From NCBI GenBank assembly GCA_963807775.1, contig CAWECY010000010.1, positions 186,001 to 250,000 on the forward strand: DNA of 64,000 nt. The letters are read 5' to 3'. Shown piece by piece: positions 25,495 through 34,620 of the stretch (position 1 is its first letter; each line of letters opens with the position of its first letter). A program made the position numbers and the translations under genes. The notes under the pieces were generated by a model. It searched no databases and was not told the DNA's origin. It saw only the letters and a list, made by a program, of their open reading frames with translations. The DNA is from Bog-473 sp963807775 (GTDB taxonomy: Bacteria; Actinomycetota; Acidimicrobiia; Acidimicrobiales; RAAP-2).

Positions 25495-26310
25495 GTGACC
25501 ATTGCTTTGTCATTGCCGAAGACGACCTCGCCCCCCGGGGCGCGTGTGGACCGGGTGGGCTTTCGCCAGGCCGTCGCATCCGAGGTGTGCAAGCTCGCCT
25601 CGCTGCGCTCGACCAAATGGATCTTCGCCATCACCGCGGTGGGCTCGATGCTCGTCACCTTCCTGGCGACGAACGGCGCCGCGCATCACCCGCACCAGTG
25701 GTTTCGGGGCTTCGATACGGTCAACCAGTCCATGGCCGGGCTGTCCGTCGGGTCGCTCGCCTTGGGCGTTCTCGGCGTACTGACGATCTCCGGCGAGTAC
25801 GGATCCGGCACCATGCGCTCGTCCCTTGCTGCCGTCCCCCGGAGAGAAACGCTGTTCGCGGCGAAAGCAACCGTGGTCGGGGGGCTCACGCTCGTGGCGG
25901 GCGAGATCCTGAGCTTCGCCGCCTTCTTCTTGGGTCGGGCCGTCTTCTCGAGTGCCGGCGCCCCCACCCCCAGCCTGGGGCAGCCGGGGGTGCTGCGGGC
26001 AGTCGTGCTCACGGGTGCCTTCCTCAGCCTCTTCGCGCTCCTCGGGCTCGGGCTCGGGCTGATCATCCGCCACACGGCCGGTGCCGTCGCCACCTTTGCC
26101 GGCGTCACCCTGCTGGCACCGATCCTCCTACATGCGTTGGCCGGGGACCCCTCGCGGTACTCACCGGCCATCATCTTCGCCAGCTCGGTGTCGGCGGTCA
26201 TTCCGCAATACCATCAGCTGTCGGCACCCATCGGGTTCGTGCTGATGGTGCTGTATTGCGTAGGCGCGCTCACCATCGGTGCGGTGCTGCTGGCCAAGAG
26301 GGACGCGTGA
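25495..26310 (+). CDS. ABC-2-type transporter permease
   Basis: 271 residues with about six membrane helices: a first near residue 35-55 (TKWIFAITAVGSMLVTFLA), then SVGSLALGVLGVLTISGEYG, where the GEYGSGTMRSSL motif is typical of ABC-2 permeases. The GTG at 25495 is chosen because a GGAGAGGA Shine-Dalgarno precedes it. Partner of the upstream ATPase. The end overlaps the kinase start (GTGA). Substrate unknown, though lantibiotic or drug export is common in this family. Confidence 0.9.
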   Translation: MTIALSLPKTTSPPGARVDRVGFRQAVASEVCKLASLRSTKWIFAITAVGSMLVTFLATNGAAHHPHQWFRGFDTVNQSMAGLSVGSLALGVLGVLTISGEYGSGTMRSSLAAVPRRETLFAAKATVVGGLTLVAGEILSFAAFFLGRAVFSSAGAPTPSLGQPGVLRAVVLTGAFLSLFALLGLGLGLIIRHTAGAVATFAGVTLLAPILLHALAGDPSRYSPAIIFASSVSAVIPQYHQLSAPIGFVLMVLYCVGALTIGAVLLAKRDA

Positions 26311-27719
26311 CGTTGACCACCGAGGACAGCGAGGTCCAGGCGGACCAAGAGGATCGCCCCCGACCGAGAGGGGTGTCGTTGGCCATCACCGACGACCAGG
26401 TCGCCCAGTTCAAGGAGTTCGTGCAGCGGATCGGACGCGAGCCCTTCACCAGGCGGCCCTGGAGAGAGCTGGCGTTCTGGCTCGTGGGCGGTGGGCTGGC
26501 CGTCGTCGGCCTGGGCTTCGTCGGCCTCACGATGATCACCGGCGTCATCCTCGCCATCACCTTCTTCGGCCTGGCCGTGCTCGCGCTGTCCCTGCGCAGT
26601 GCCCGCGGGATCGGCCGCTGGCAGCGGGACCTCGCCAACAACCTTCTGGACGCGTCGATCGAAGTACCCGGAGCGTTCGTCAGCCGCCCGGGGTTCTTCG
26701 GCTGGCTGCAGTCCGTGCTGCGCGACCGGGTCGCCTGGCGCGCCGTGGGCTACCTCGCCGTCAAGGTGCCCTGGACGGGCCTCGGCCTCTACGTCGCGTT
26801 CAGCCTCTGGTGGGACGCGTTCGCCTGCCTGTTGCAGCCGCTCTTCTGGCACAACGGCAACGGGCCCCCCGTGTGGGGCCTCGTGGGGAACATCTTCCTG
26901 CCGAACAATGTCGCCCGGGGACCCCTGAGCTTCACCCGCACCGTGGGAATCTTCCTTCTCGGCCTGATCTTCTTCTTCGCCGCCCCGTGGGTCATGCGCG
27001 GTTTCGTCACCGTCGACAAGCTCCTGGCCCGCTCGCTGCTCGGCCCCGACCCCATGGCGACGCGGGTGCGCTCGCTCGAGCAGGCCCGCACCCAGACCGT
27101 CGACGCCTCCGCGGCGACGCTGCGCCGGATCGAGCGTGACCTGCACGACGGCACGCAGGCGCAGCTGGTGGCGCTGGCCATGCGGCTGGGCATGGCCAAG
27201 GAGAAGCTGGCCGACGGCGACGACGACGACATCGACCTCGACCGCGTGCGGGAGTTGATCGACGAGGCCCACCGGGGGGCCAAGGAGGCGATCGCCGAGC
27301 TACGCGACATTGCCCGGGGCATCCACCCGCCGGCGCTCGACATCGGCCTCGAGGGCGCGCTGGCCACCTTGGCGGCGCGGAGCGCGGTGCCGACGGAGCT
27401 GACGATGGACCTGCGGACGCGGCCGACGCCGGCCATAGAGGCGATCGCCTACTTCTGCGTGGCCGAGCTCCTGGCCAACGTGGCCCAGCACGCCCAGGCC
27501 TCGCGTGCCTCGGTCTCGTGCGCGCAGCAGGGCACCTGGCTGCGCCTGGTGGTGCGCGACGACGGGCGGGGCGGGGCGGAGCTCTCCTCCATCGGGTCGT
27601 CGTCGAGCGGACTGGCCGGCCTCACCGACCGCGTCCGCGCCGTGGACGGCCGGCTCTACCTCGTCAGCCCTCCGGGCGGCCCTACGGTCGTCACGGTCGA
27701 CCTCCCGCTCTCGGTCTGA
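26307..27719 (+). CDS. NarL-type sensor histidine kinase
   Basis: 470 residues. A cytosolic N-terminus is followed by a double helix pair (LAFWLVGGGLAVVGLGFVGL; TMITGVILAITFFGLAVLAL), a PspC/DUF1707-like sensor stretch and two further helices (VPWTGLGLYVAFSLWW; GIFLLGLIFFFAAPWVM). The HisKA_3 block RRIERDLHDGTQAQL carries His280, and the ATPase domain shows ELLANVAQHAQAS and VRDDGRGG. Start overlaps the permease and the end overlaps the regulator (TGATG), so it controls or is controlled together with the ABC transporter. Confidence 0.93.
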   Translation: MTLTTEDSEVQADQEDRPRPRGVSLAITDDQVAQFKEFVQRIGREPFTRRPWRELAFWLVGGGLAVVGLGFVGLTMITGVILAITFFGLAVLALSLRSARGIGRWQRDLANNLLDASIEVPGAFVSRPGFFGWLQSVLRDRVAWRAVGYLAVKVPWTGLGLYVAFSLWWDAFACLLQPLFWHNGNGPPVWGLVGNIFLPNNVARGPLSFTRTVGIFLLGLIFFFAAPWVMRGFVTVDKLLARSLLGPDPMATRVRSLEQARTQTVDASAATLRRIERDLHDGTQAQLVALAMRLGMAKEKLADGDDDDIDLDRVRELIDEAHRGAKEAIAELRDIARGIHPPALDIGLEGALATLAARSAVPTELTMDLRTRPTPAIEAIAYFCVAELLANVAQHAQASRASVSCAQQGTWLRLVVRDDGRGGAELSSIGSSSSGLAGLTDRVRAVDGRLYLVSPPGGPTVVTVDLPLSV

Positions 27720-28375
27720 TGGTCGGCGCGCTGCGCATCGCCATCGCCGAGGACTCGGCCATCTTCCGCGACGGCCTCGTCCAGCTGCTCGTCGACCGCG
27801 GCTTCGTCATCACCGGCGCGGTGGGCGAGCCCGGCGCCCTGCGCAGCTCCATCGCGCTGAACCCGCCTGACGTGGCCGTCATCGACATCCGGATGCCGCC
27901 CACGTTCACCGACGAGGGCCTGCGCCTGGCGCTCGAGCTGCGTGAACGTCACGAGGGGCTCGGCATCCTCTTGTTCTCCCAGTACATCGAGACCCGCTAC
28001 GCCGCCGACCTCCTGGCCGACGATGCCGCCGGCATCGGGTATCTCCTCAAGGACCGCGTGGCGGACGTCAGCGACTTCGTCGAGGCGCTCGAGCGCGTCG
28101 CCATCGGAGGCACGGCCCTCGATCCGGAGGTGGTGACACAGCTCATGGGTGCGACCCGGCGTACCGACTCGCTCTCCGTCCTGACCGCCCGCGAGCGCGA
28201 GGTGCTCTCGCTCATGGCCGAGGGACGATCCAACGCGGCCATCGCCGGTGCGCTCGTCGTCAGCGAGGGCGCCGTCGAGAAGCACGTCGCCAACATCTTC
28301 GCCAAGCTCGATCTGCCGGTCTCGGAGAACGACCACCGGCGGGTCCTGGCCGTCCTGCGCTTCCTCGAGTCCTGA
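27719..28375 (+). CDS. NarL/LuxR-family response regulator
   Basis: 218 residues. The receiver domain has the acidic pair in IAIAEDSAIFRDGL, phospho-acceptor Asp56 in VAVIDIRMPP, and Lys in GYLLKDRV. The C-terminal LuxR helix-turn-helix is LTAREREVLSLMAEGRSNAA ... VSEGAVEKHVANIFAKL. It is the cognate partner of the overlapping kinase gene and most likely regulates the transporter operon. Confidence 0.95.
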   Translation: MVGALRIAIAEDSAIFRDGLVQLLVDRGFVITGAVGEPGALRSSIALNPPDVAVIDIRMPPTFTDEGLRLALELRERHEGLGILLFSQYIETRYAADLLADDAAGIGYLLKDRVADVSDFVEALERVAIGGTALDPEVVTQLMGATRRTDSLSVLTAREREVLSLMAEGRSNAAIAGALVVSEGAVEKHVANIFAKLDLPVSENDHRRVLAVLRFLES

Positions 28376-28378
28376 CGC

Positions 28379-29530
28379 TCAGACGGTCGCGCCGTGCCCG
28401 TCGTAGGCCACGCCACGCGCCGCCGCCATCTCCCGGCCGGCATTCATCTGGAAGGGGCTGATGCCGCCGGGCTCCCACGGGCCGACCGACCCGGCCGCGA
28501 CCGCCTCCTTCGCCTTGGTGACGAGGTTGAACCGCGCCCGCAACTCGGCACAGGGCACATGGGCCACGGAGAACCAGTCCAGGCGCAGGAAGTCGATGCT
28601 GTCGGCACCCGTGTCGTTGTCGTGGCACAGCGCGCCCCGCCGCATGGCGTCGGACAGGCGGGTGGCCATGCCCGGAACGCCCGAGAAGTGCCCGGGCGAG
28701 GCGTCGAAGAGCCCGGCGGCGTGCGGCAAGTCGCCCGTCTCGAAAAGCGCCAGCACCATGGCCAACAGCGAGAAGGCGTGCATGTCGTCGTTCGCCCGCG
28801 AAATCAGCCCGAAGACCTCGACCTCCGACTCGACCGTCGTGCCGTAGTCCGCCAGGACGTGCACCCAGTCGTGCTGAGCCAGCAGCGGCGGGGCCGAGTC
28901 CGGTGTACCGGGGAACGTGAAGCCGCGCGCCTGGTAGAGCTCCCAGACCTTGCGCCCGATGCTGTCCGCCGGCAGCGACTCGAGCGAGGCCCACTGCGCC
29001 GCCAGCGCCGCGTCGTCGACGGAGAACTCCCAGACCTGCAGCTCCCGGGCCGAGTGCAGCGCCACCGCCGCCTCGTCGCTGTGCCAGGTTCCCTCGTACC
29101 CGTTGCGGACGAAATCCTGATGGGCCAGGGCCAGCGACCCGGCCGCCAGGTCCAGGGCCACGCCGACCATGCCGTCCTCCACCCCGAGCTCTTCGGCGGT
29201 GGCGGCGATGCGCGCCGCCACGTCCTCGGGGATGGGGTGCACGATCAGGGCACACAGGAGCATGAGCTGCACCATGCGGGTGCGGAACGACGGCTCGCGC
29301 CGCGCCAGGCTCTCCGCGATCTCGGCCGGCGTCATGGACGGCCGCTCGGGCACCCTCCCCTGATGCCCGGTCATGGCCACGATGAGCGACTCGAGCAGGC
29401 TCTTTTGCACCGGGGCGAGAGAGCCTCCTCCCGCCACGGCACTGGCCACCCCGTCCACCAGGATCTGGGTCTCTGCCGCGTCCGGCGGCTGCAGGTTGAC
29501 CGTGTCGGGGGTGGGAGGAGGTACGGGCAC
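28379..29530 (-). CDS. Coq4-like protein with TerB-like N-terminal half
   Basis: 383 residues. The C-terminal half carries the zinc motif of Coq4 proteins, H-D-x2-H-x11-E, here His220-Asp221, His224 and Glu236 (QHDWVHVLADYGTTVESEVE). Coq4 takes part in ubiquinone assembly in mitochondria; bacterial relatives are poorly characterised. The N-terminal half (about 35-150) is all-helical and resembles TerB-like domains (VQLMLLCALIVHPIPEDVAA). Its stop abuts the convergent regulator. The gene upstream lies 9 bp away on the same strand, so they probably form a pair. Confidence 0.65.
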   Translation of the reverse strand: MPVPPPTPDTVNLQPPDAAETQILVDGVASAVAGGGSLAPVQKSLLESLIVAMTGHQGRVPERPSMTPAEIAESLARREPSFRTRMVQLMLLCALIVHPIPEDVAARIAATAEELGVEDGMVGVALDLAAGSLALAHQDFVRNGYEGTWHSDEAAVALHSARELQVWEFSVDDAALAAQWASLESLPADSIGRKVWELYQARGFTFPGTPDSAPPLLAQHDWVHVLADYGTTVESEVEVFGLISRANDDMHAFSLLAMVLALFETGDLPHAAGLFDASPGHFSGVPGMATRLSDAMRRGALCHDNDTGADSIDFLRLDWFSVAHVPCAELRARFNLVTKAKEAVAAGSVGPWEPGGISPFQMNAGREMAAARGVAYDGHGATV

Positions 29531-29539
29531 GGTGGACGC

Positions 29540-30214
29540 CTACTGCTCGGACAGCCAATCGATCCCGGAGCGGATGAAGCCGAGGCACGCGTCCATGTCG
29601 CCGGCGCCCGACCGGGGCACGAAGGCGCCGAACGGCGCGTTCCAGTAGTCGGGATCGCCGGGGCGCTCGGGGCCCCACGGGCCGACATACGCGTAGGGCT
29701 CCTCGCAGAACCCGTCGCCGGCGGAGAAGCCCAGGTTCACGCTCGTCGGGCCGAGGTCGACCGTCGTGCCGGCGTCGAAGTGCTCGGGCCACACCTGCAA
29801 GGTCGTGCTCGGGCGCGCCAGCTGCGCCACGCACTCGTCGAGGACCCGCGAGCCCAGTTCGAACCACCCGACGATGGCGGCCACCTCGCCGCGGTCGAGC
29901 TGCAGTGCCTCGTCCACCGCCCCGACCGATGGCGCGTCCGCCCCGGCCGAGAACTCGGCGGCCAGGTCGGTTCCGGCGAACTCGGCCAGCTCCCCCAGGG
30001 TCGAGCCCGCCAACGGCATGGACGTCGACCCGTTACCGAGCTCCCGTATCAGCGACATTCCGGCCGTCCGCAGGACCTCGGGCTCGGTCCCGAACGCCGG
30101 CGTCGCCAAACCGCCCGGGCTCGAGCGCAGGCCGAAGCGGCCGCTGACTTCGTAGCGCCGCCGGCCCAGCACGTGTGCGGCGAGCCGGTGCAGGTCGTCG
30201 CGGGTCCTTCCCAT
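29540..30214 (-). CDS. Conserved-looking protein of unknown function
   Basis: 224 residues, soluble, no signal peptide or membrane segment. I do not recognise the family. The C-terminal half is rich in Trp, Tyr, Pro and Gly (YAYVGPWGPERPGDPDYWNA), suggesting a compact folded domain, and the N-terminus is basic (RTRDDLHRLAAHVLGRRRYE). It is probably co-transcribed with the Coq4-like gene 9 bp downstream. Confidence 0.65.
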   Translation of the reverse strand: MGRTRDDLHRLAAHVLGRRRYEVSGRFGLRSSPGGLATPAFGTEPEVLRTAGMSLIRELGNGSTSMPLAGSTLGELAEFAGTDLAAEFSAGADAPSVGAVDEALQLDRGEVAAIVGWFELGSRVLDECVAQLARPSTTLQVWPEHFDAGTTVDLGPTSVNLGFSAGDGFCEEPYAYVGPWGPERPGDPDYWNAPFGAFVPRSGAGDMDACLGFIRSGIDWLSEQ

Positions 30215-30260
30215 GTCAGCCCCGCACAGTAACGGCGGGTGCCCCGCGACCGTGCAGCCG

Positions 30261-31371
30261 CTAGCGGATGCGCGCGTTCCTCCTGGCCTCCCCGGCCGCC
30301 TCCGCCACCTCCTGCGCCACCGTGTCCTCGGCGGAGTGGCCCCAGAACCCGCGCGGCGCCACCAGGAAGTCGATCAGGCGCTCGAGCTGGTCCCCGTACG
30401 TGGCACGGAGCACCTGCAGGTCGGCCCAGGCCTCGGCCCTGTCCCGCAACGGGAGGCCGAGTTCGACCAGCTGGCGCCAGGCCAGCTCGAAGTTCTCCTC
30501 CACCAGCCACGACACCACCGGCGTGGTCTGGGGCACGTGCAGCCGGCTCGAGATCTCCACGATGGCCCGCCGGCCGCGGCGGAACACGAACGAGGGCGCG
30601 CGCTCTTTGGCCCCCTCCACGCAGGCGGACGTGAGCGTGGCGGCGTCGGTCACCACCCCCAATGCGGTCACCCACGATTGGCCCGGGTGCTGGGAACGGA
30701 AGAGGGCCAGCATCGGATAGGACACGTGGCTCTCGAGCACATCGGCGATCCACATCTCCCACTCGGTGAAGGCGCGGTAGAGGATCTCCGGGTCGCCGCC
30801 GGGCGCGTTCACGGCGATGACGCCGCGCCGGCGTGATGCGACCTCCCTGCGGATCGTCCAAGGTGAGCAGGCGCGCCTCGCGCCGGCTGTAGGCGCCGTA
30901 GAGCGCGGGGAGGTAGGAGATCATCAGCGCGATGGTCACGACGCCGGTCAGCGTCTCGAGCAGGGTCAGCATGCGGACCACGGCGCCGTGCGCCGATCCG
31001 AACAGCGGCGTCACCAGCGAGGTCCCGGCGTAGTAGACGAGCGTCCCCCAGTCCCGCGTCCCTCCGACGTGCTGGTCCAGGCCCCAGTACACGAGTGACC
31101 ACCCGATCATGAGCCCGAACAGCCACAGGACGAGCAGACCGAGCAGGGACAGGGCCGGGTAGACGTTGAGCACGTACTCGCCGGAACGGTCGGGCAGGCG
31201 GGCGGCCAGGGCCCGGGTGGCGCGCCACGTCGACGCGTAGAAGATCCGGGTCGGGCGCCACCACCCGCTGCTGCCCTGCGTGACGATGAGCGTGGCGACG
31301 GCGTCACTCAGCATCCCCACGATGAGGACGGCGCCGCCGACCGCGGCGACCACCCTGAGTGTCTCTGTCAT
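30261..31371 (-). CDS. Ion-channel-like membrane protein, frameshifted near 30825
   Basis: The N-terminal part (from 31371) has a first helix (VAAVGGAVLIVGMLSDAVATL), two further helices with a pore-like loop (WGTLVYYAGTSLVTPLFG), then ALMISYLPALYGAYSRREAR. The frame is lost near ITPARRHRRE. The expected continuation (AVNAPGGDPEILYRAFTEWE ...) is found in another frame from 30812 down to 30261, a soluble helical domain of about 180 residues. Deleting one base in the GCGCGG stretch at 30822-30830 would join them as one protein of about 370 residues. Resembles two-pore-domain-type channel proteins; ion specificity unknown. Probably a sequence error rather than a dead gene. Confidence 0.65.
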
Positions 31372-31614
31372 CTGCCCCCCGGGTTGCTCCGCTCTCGGAA
31401 CACCCTATGGACGCCACCCGCGTCTGCAGGTCCAACACCTGTTGGAGAGCCGCCGACGAATTCGCGCCGGCGCCCGCGAGGCGAAAATGTCCGGTCGCAT
31501 CCGGGTTGCGCCCAGGTTGCAGGTTGAAATCGGCTTAGTCCCCCAGCTGGGACGACGAATTTCGGTAAACGCGAAATCTACGTGAACGGGCGCTGCGCCG
31601 GGTAGAAAGAGGGG
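31372..31614. promoter_or_regulatory. Divergent intergenic region with two palindromes
   Basis: The spacer between the channel-like gene and the patatin gene holds TCCAACA-CC-TGTTGGA (31431-31446, perfect 7-base arms) and ATTTCG-7 nt-CGAAAT (31559-31577). Either could be a regulator site for the divergent promoters. I see no gene here. Confidence 0.5.
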
Positions 31615-32634
31615 ATGGTCAAGGTGATCCGTGGAGGCTTCGGGGGGCGGAGGGGTCCGTCCATCGGCCTGGTGCTCGGAGCCGGCGGTGTGGTCGGCCA
31701 GGCCTACCAGGCCGGCGTCCTGGCCGCGCTGCAGCGCGAGATCGGCTGGGACCCCCGCGACGCGTCCATCATCGTCGGCACCTCCGCCGGCTCGGTCACC
31801 GGCGCCGCGCTGCGGGTCGGCGTGCGGGCCACCGATCTGGCCGCCTCGCTCTACGGTGTGCCGACGTCACGCCGCGGCGGCGCCATCCTGCGTCGCATCC
31901 TCCCTGCGGACGCCGGTCCCCTCCCGACGCCCTCCCTCGGGTCGCTCCTGCGACCGTGGAACCTCCCCTCGCCCGCGCTCATCGCGCGCATCGCACGCCG
32001 GCCCCTGGCCTTCCGGCCCGAGGTGGTCGCCAGCACGCTGGTCCCCAAGGGCCGCGTCGACATCTCCGAGCGGGCGCGCGGTCTCGACGAGTACATCGGG
32101 GAGCGGTGGCCTGAGGGGCTGCGCATCTGTGCCGTGCGCCGCCGCGACGGTGCCCGCGTCGTCTTCGGACGCGCCGGCGCCCCCGAGGCGCGGCTGGCCG
32201 AGGCCGTCCTGGCCTCCTGCGCCATCCCCGGCTACTTCATGCCGGTCAGCATCGACGGTACCGAGTACGTCGACGGTGGCGTCCATTCGGTCACCAATGC
32301 CGACGTGCTGAAGGCCGAGGGCCTCGATCTGGTGATCGTGGTCTCCTCACTCTCCTCCGCCCACGGCTCGGCCAACGGCCCCGACGGGCTGCTCCGCCGG
32401 ACGGTGCACCGTCGCATGGAGCGCGAGATCGAGCGACTGCAAACGGCGGGCATCCCGGTCATCAGCCTCGAGCCCGAGGCCGACTGCCGCCACATCATGG
32501 GCCTGCGCGCCATGGCCGAGGATAGGAGCCCACGGGTGATCGAGGCGGCCTACGAGGAGACCCGTCTGCGCATCCGCTCGACGCCCTTCCTGGCCACGTT
32601 GGGTGTGCCCACGCCGGCCGCCTCCGTCGGCTAG
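31615..32634 (+). CDS. Patatin-like phospholipase/lipase
   Basis: 339 residues. The oxyanion loop GLVLGAGGVVGQAYQAGVL, nucleophile Ser57 in GTSAGS, and catalytic Asp220 in YVDGGVHS form the Ser-Asp dyad of patatins. No signal peptide, so probably cytosolic acyl hydrolase activity on phospholipid or storage lipid. The WS/DGAT acyltransferase follows 80 bp downstream on the same strand, which suggests a link to neutral-lipid turnover. Confidence 0.92.
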   Translation: MVKVIRGGFGGRRGPSIGLVLGAGGVVGQAYQAGVLAALQREIGWDPRDASIIVGTSAGSVTGAALRVGVRATDLAASLYGVPTSRRGGAILRRILPADAGPLPTPSLGSLLRPWNLPSPALIARIARRPLAFRPEVVASTLVPKGRVDISERARGLDEYIGERWPEGLRICAVRRRDGARVVFGRAGAPEARLAEAVLASCAIPGYFMPVSIDGTEYVDGGVHSVTNADVLKAEGLDLVIVVSSLSSAHGSANGPDGLLRRTVHRRMEREIERLQTAGIPVISLEPEADCRHIMGLRAMAEDRSPRVIEAAYEETRLRIRSTPFLATLGVPTPAASVG

Positions 32635-32714
32635 GGCCGGACCCGCACCCCCCGGGAGCCCGCCCTCGCCGGTAGTAGCGTCTCCGCGCGACCCCGATCC
32701 GCGAAGGAGGGCGC

Positions 32715-34115
32715 ATGAGCCCTGACCGGTTGAGCCCCCAAGACGCCTCGTTCCTGCACCTCGAGGACGACGTCTCCCACATGCACATCGCCTCGGTGAG
32801 CATCTTCGAGGGGCCCCCGCCGCCGTTCGAAGACGTCGTGGCGATGGTGGACGCCAAGCTCGACCTGGTCCCGCGCTACCGCCAGCGGGTGAAGACCGTG
32901 CCGCTCGAGTTGGGCCGGCCGGTCTGGGTCGACGACCCGCACTTCAACATCGAGTACCACGTGCGCCACACCGCGCTGCCGTCGCCCGGCGGCGAGCGCG
33001 AGCTGCGCAAGCTGGTCGGTCGGGTGATGGCGCAACAGCTCGACCGCACCAAGCCGCTGTGGGAGATCTGGGTCGTCGAGGGGCTCGAGGTCGGGCGCTG
33101 GGCCATGCTGGCCAAGACCCACCACGCCATGGTCGACGGGATCTCCGGGACCGATCTGCTGGCGGTGATCATGGATCTGAGTGCCGACGCCCGGCGTCCC
33201 GAACTGACCGCCGCGTGGGTGCCGCACCCTGAGCCGTCCTCCGTCTCCCTCGTCCTCGAATCCCTCGAGAACATCGTGCGGTCGCCCTACGAACAGATAC
33301 GCGCCGCGCGGGCGCAGACACGCTTCATCCGGCGCATGTTCGACTACGCCCGCGAGGTGACCGGCGGCCTGGTCTCGCTGAGCGGGCTCGTCCGCCCGAC
33401 GCCGCTCTCCAGCCTGAACGGCCCGCTCGGGCCGCACCGGCGCTACACCTGGGCCACGACGTCGGTCGAGGACATCAGGCGCGTGCGCAAGGAGCTCGGC
33501 GGCACGTTCAACGACGTCGTGTTGGCCTGCATCACCAACGGGTTCCGCGAGCTGCTCATCTCCCGGGGCGAGACCACCGAGCGTGTGGTGCGTTCGCTGG
33601 TCCCCGTCTCGGTCCGGCCGCGCGACGACCGGGGCCGGGCGGTGGGCGACGGCACCTTCGAGAACAAGGTGTCGGCCATGTTCGCCGAGCTGCCGGTCGA
33701 CATCGAGGACCCGGTCATGCGGCTGCACGTGATCAGCGACCAGATGAAGGATCTCAAGGAATCCAAGCAGGCGGTGGCGGGCGAGGCGCTCACGTCCATG
33801 TCGGGCTTCGCGCCGCCCATGCTGCTCGCGCTGGGCATGCGCCTGGCCACCCGGGCCGGGCAGCGCAACGTCAACACCGTCACCACCAACGTGCCGGGCC
33901 CGCAGTTCCCGCTCTACGCCGCCGGCCGGCGCATGGTGCGCGCCTTTCCCTACGTCCCCCTGGGCGGGCAGATGCGGATCGGCATCGCCATCTTCTCCTA
34001 CGACGGCGAGGTCAACTTCGGCATCACCGGTGACTACGACTCGACCGAGGACATCGACGTGCTGGCCGACGGCATCGTGGACGGCATGACCCAGATGCTC
34101 AAGGACTGCGCCTGA
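32715..34115 (+). CDS. Wax ester synthase/diacylglycerol acyltransferase (WS/DGAT)
   Basis: 466 residues, the usual family length. The catalytic HHxxxDG motif is at 136-142 (KTHHAMVDGISGTDLL). The N-terminus LSPQDASFLHLED and the C-terminal NVPGPQFPLYAAGRRM are standard for the family. The enzyme esterifies acyl-CoA to diacylglycerol or fatty alcohol, giving triacylglycerol or wax storage lipid. A GGAGGG Shine-Dalgarno precedes the ATG. Confidence 0.96.
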   Translation: MSPDRLSPQDASFLHLEDDVSHMHIASVSIFEGPPPPFEDVVAMVDAKLDLVPRYRQRVKTVPLELGRPVWVDDPHFNIEYHVRHTALPSPGGERELRKLVGRVMAQQLDRTKPLWEIWVVEGLEVGRWAMLAKTHHAMVDGISGTDLLAVIMDLSADARRPELTAAWVPHPEPSSVSLVLESLENIVRSPYEQIRAARAQTRFIRRMFDYAREVTGGLVSLSGLVRPTPLSSLNGPLGPHRRYTWATTSVEDIRRVRKELGGTFNDVVLACITNGFRELLISRGETTERVVRSLVPVSVRPRDDRGRAVGDGTFENKVSAMFAELPVDIEDPVMRLHVISDQMKDLKESKQAVAGEALTSMSGFAPPMLLALGMRLATRAGQRNVNTVTTNVPGPQFPLYAAGRRMVRAFPYVPLGGQMRIGIAIFSYDGEVNFGITGDYDSTEDIDVLADGIVDGMTQMLKDCA

Positions 34116-34122
34116 CCACAGC

Positions 34123-34620
34123 TCAACCGGCGTGCAGGGCGGCGATGTCACCCATCTCCGCCTCGATGTACTTGGTCAAGCCCGACACGATGACCCGCTC
34201 GACGCTCCCGCCCACGATGGGCATGTGCACCTTGAGGTCCCCGTCCACCACCACGACGGTGCTGTCGGGTCCGTCGGGTCCGGGCCCGAAGCGGTAGGCG
34301 CCGCCGGCGGACAGGCGGTCGGGGTAGTGGTCCGGCACGACCAGCCAGGTGGCCCGCGCCTCGCCGGTGAAGACCTCGGTCCGGGTGACCCACGACATCT
34401 TCTTGGGGTCGATCACCCGTCGCACGGCCGCCGATACCGAGCCCAAGAAGGCGTAGTGCACCTCAACGAGGGTGCGCGCCCCGTCCTCCTCGTGGCGCAC
34501 CACGTCGAGCACCGCGATGTCGTCGCGCACCGGGCGGTCGGCGTAGAAGGCGGGCGTCCCGTAGGCGGCCATCGCCTGCGCAGGCGGCACGGGCACCGCC
34601 TGCTCGATGGCGATCTTCAC
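34123..34620 (-). CDS. DUF2505-type SRPBCC-fold protein
   Basis: 165 residues. The pattern (VKIAIEQAVPVPPAQAMAAY start; WVTRTEVFTGEARATWLVVP; a Gly-rich turn; VERVIVSGLTKYIEAEMGDI end) fits the actinobacterial DUF2505 family of START/SRPBCC-like proteins. Function is not established. The GTG overlaps the stop of the PPOX-type gene (GTGA), so the two are co-translated. Confidence 0.75.
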   Translation of the reverse strand: MKIAIEQAVPVPPAQAMAAYGTPAFYADRPVRDDIAVLDVVRHEEDGARTLVEVHYAFLGSVSAAVRRVIDPKKMSWVTRTEVFTGEARATWLVVPDHYPDRLSAGGAYRFGPGPDGPDSTVVVVDGDLKVHMPIVGGSVERVIVSGLTKYIEAEMGDIAALHAG

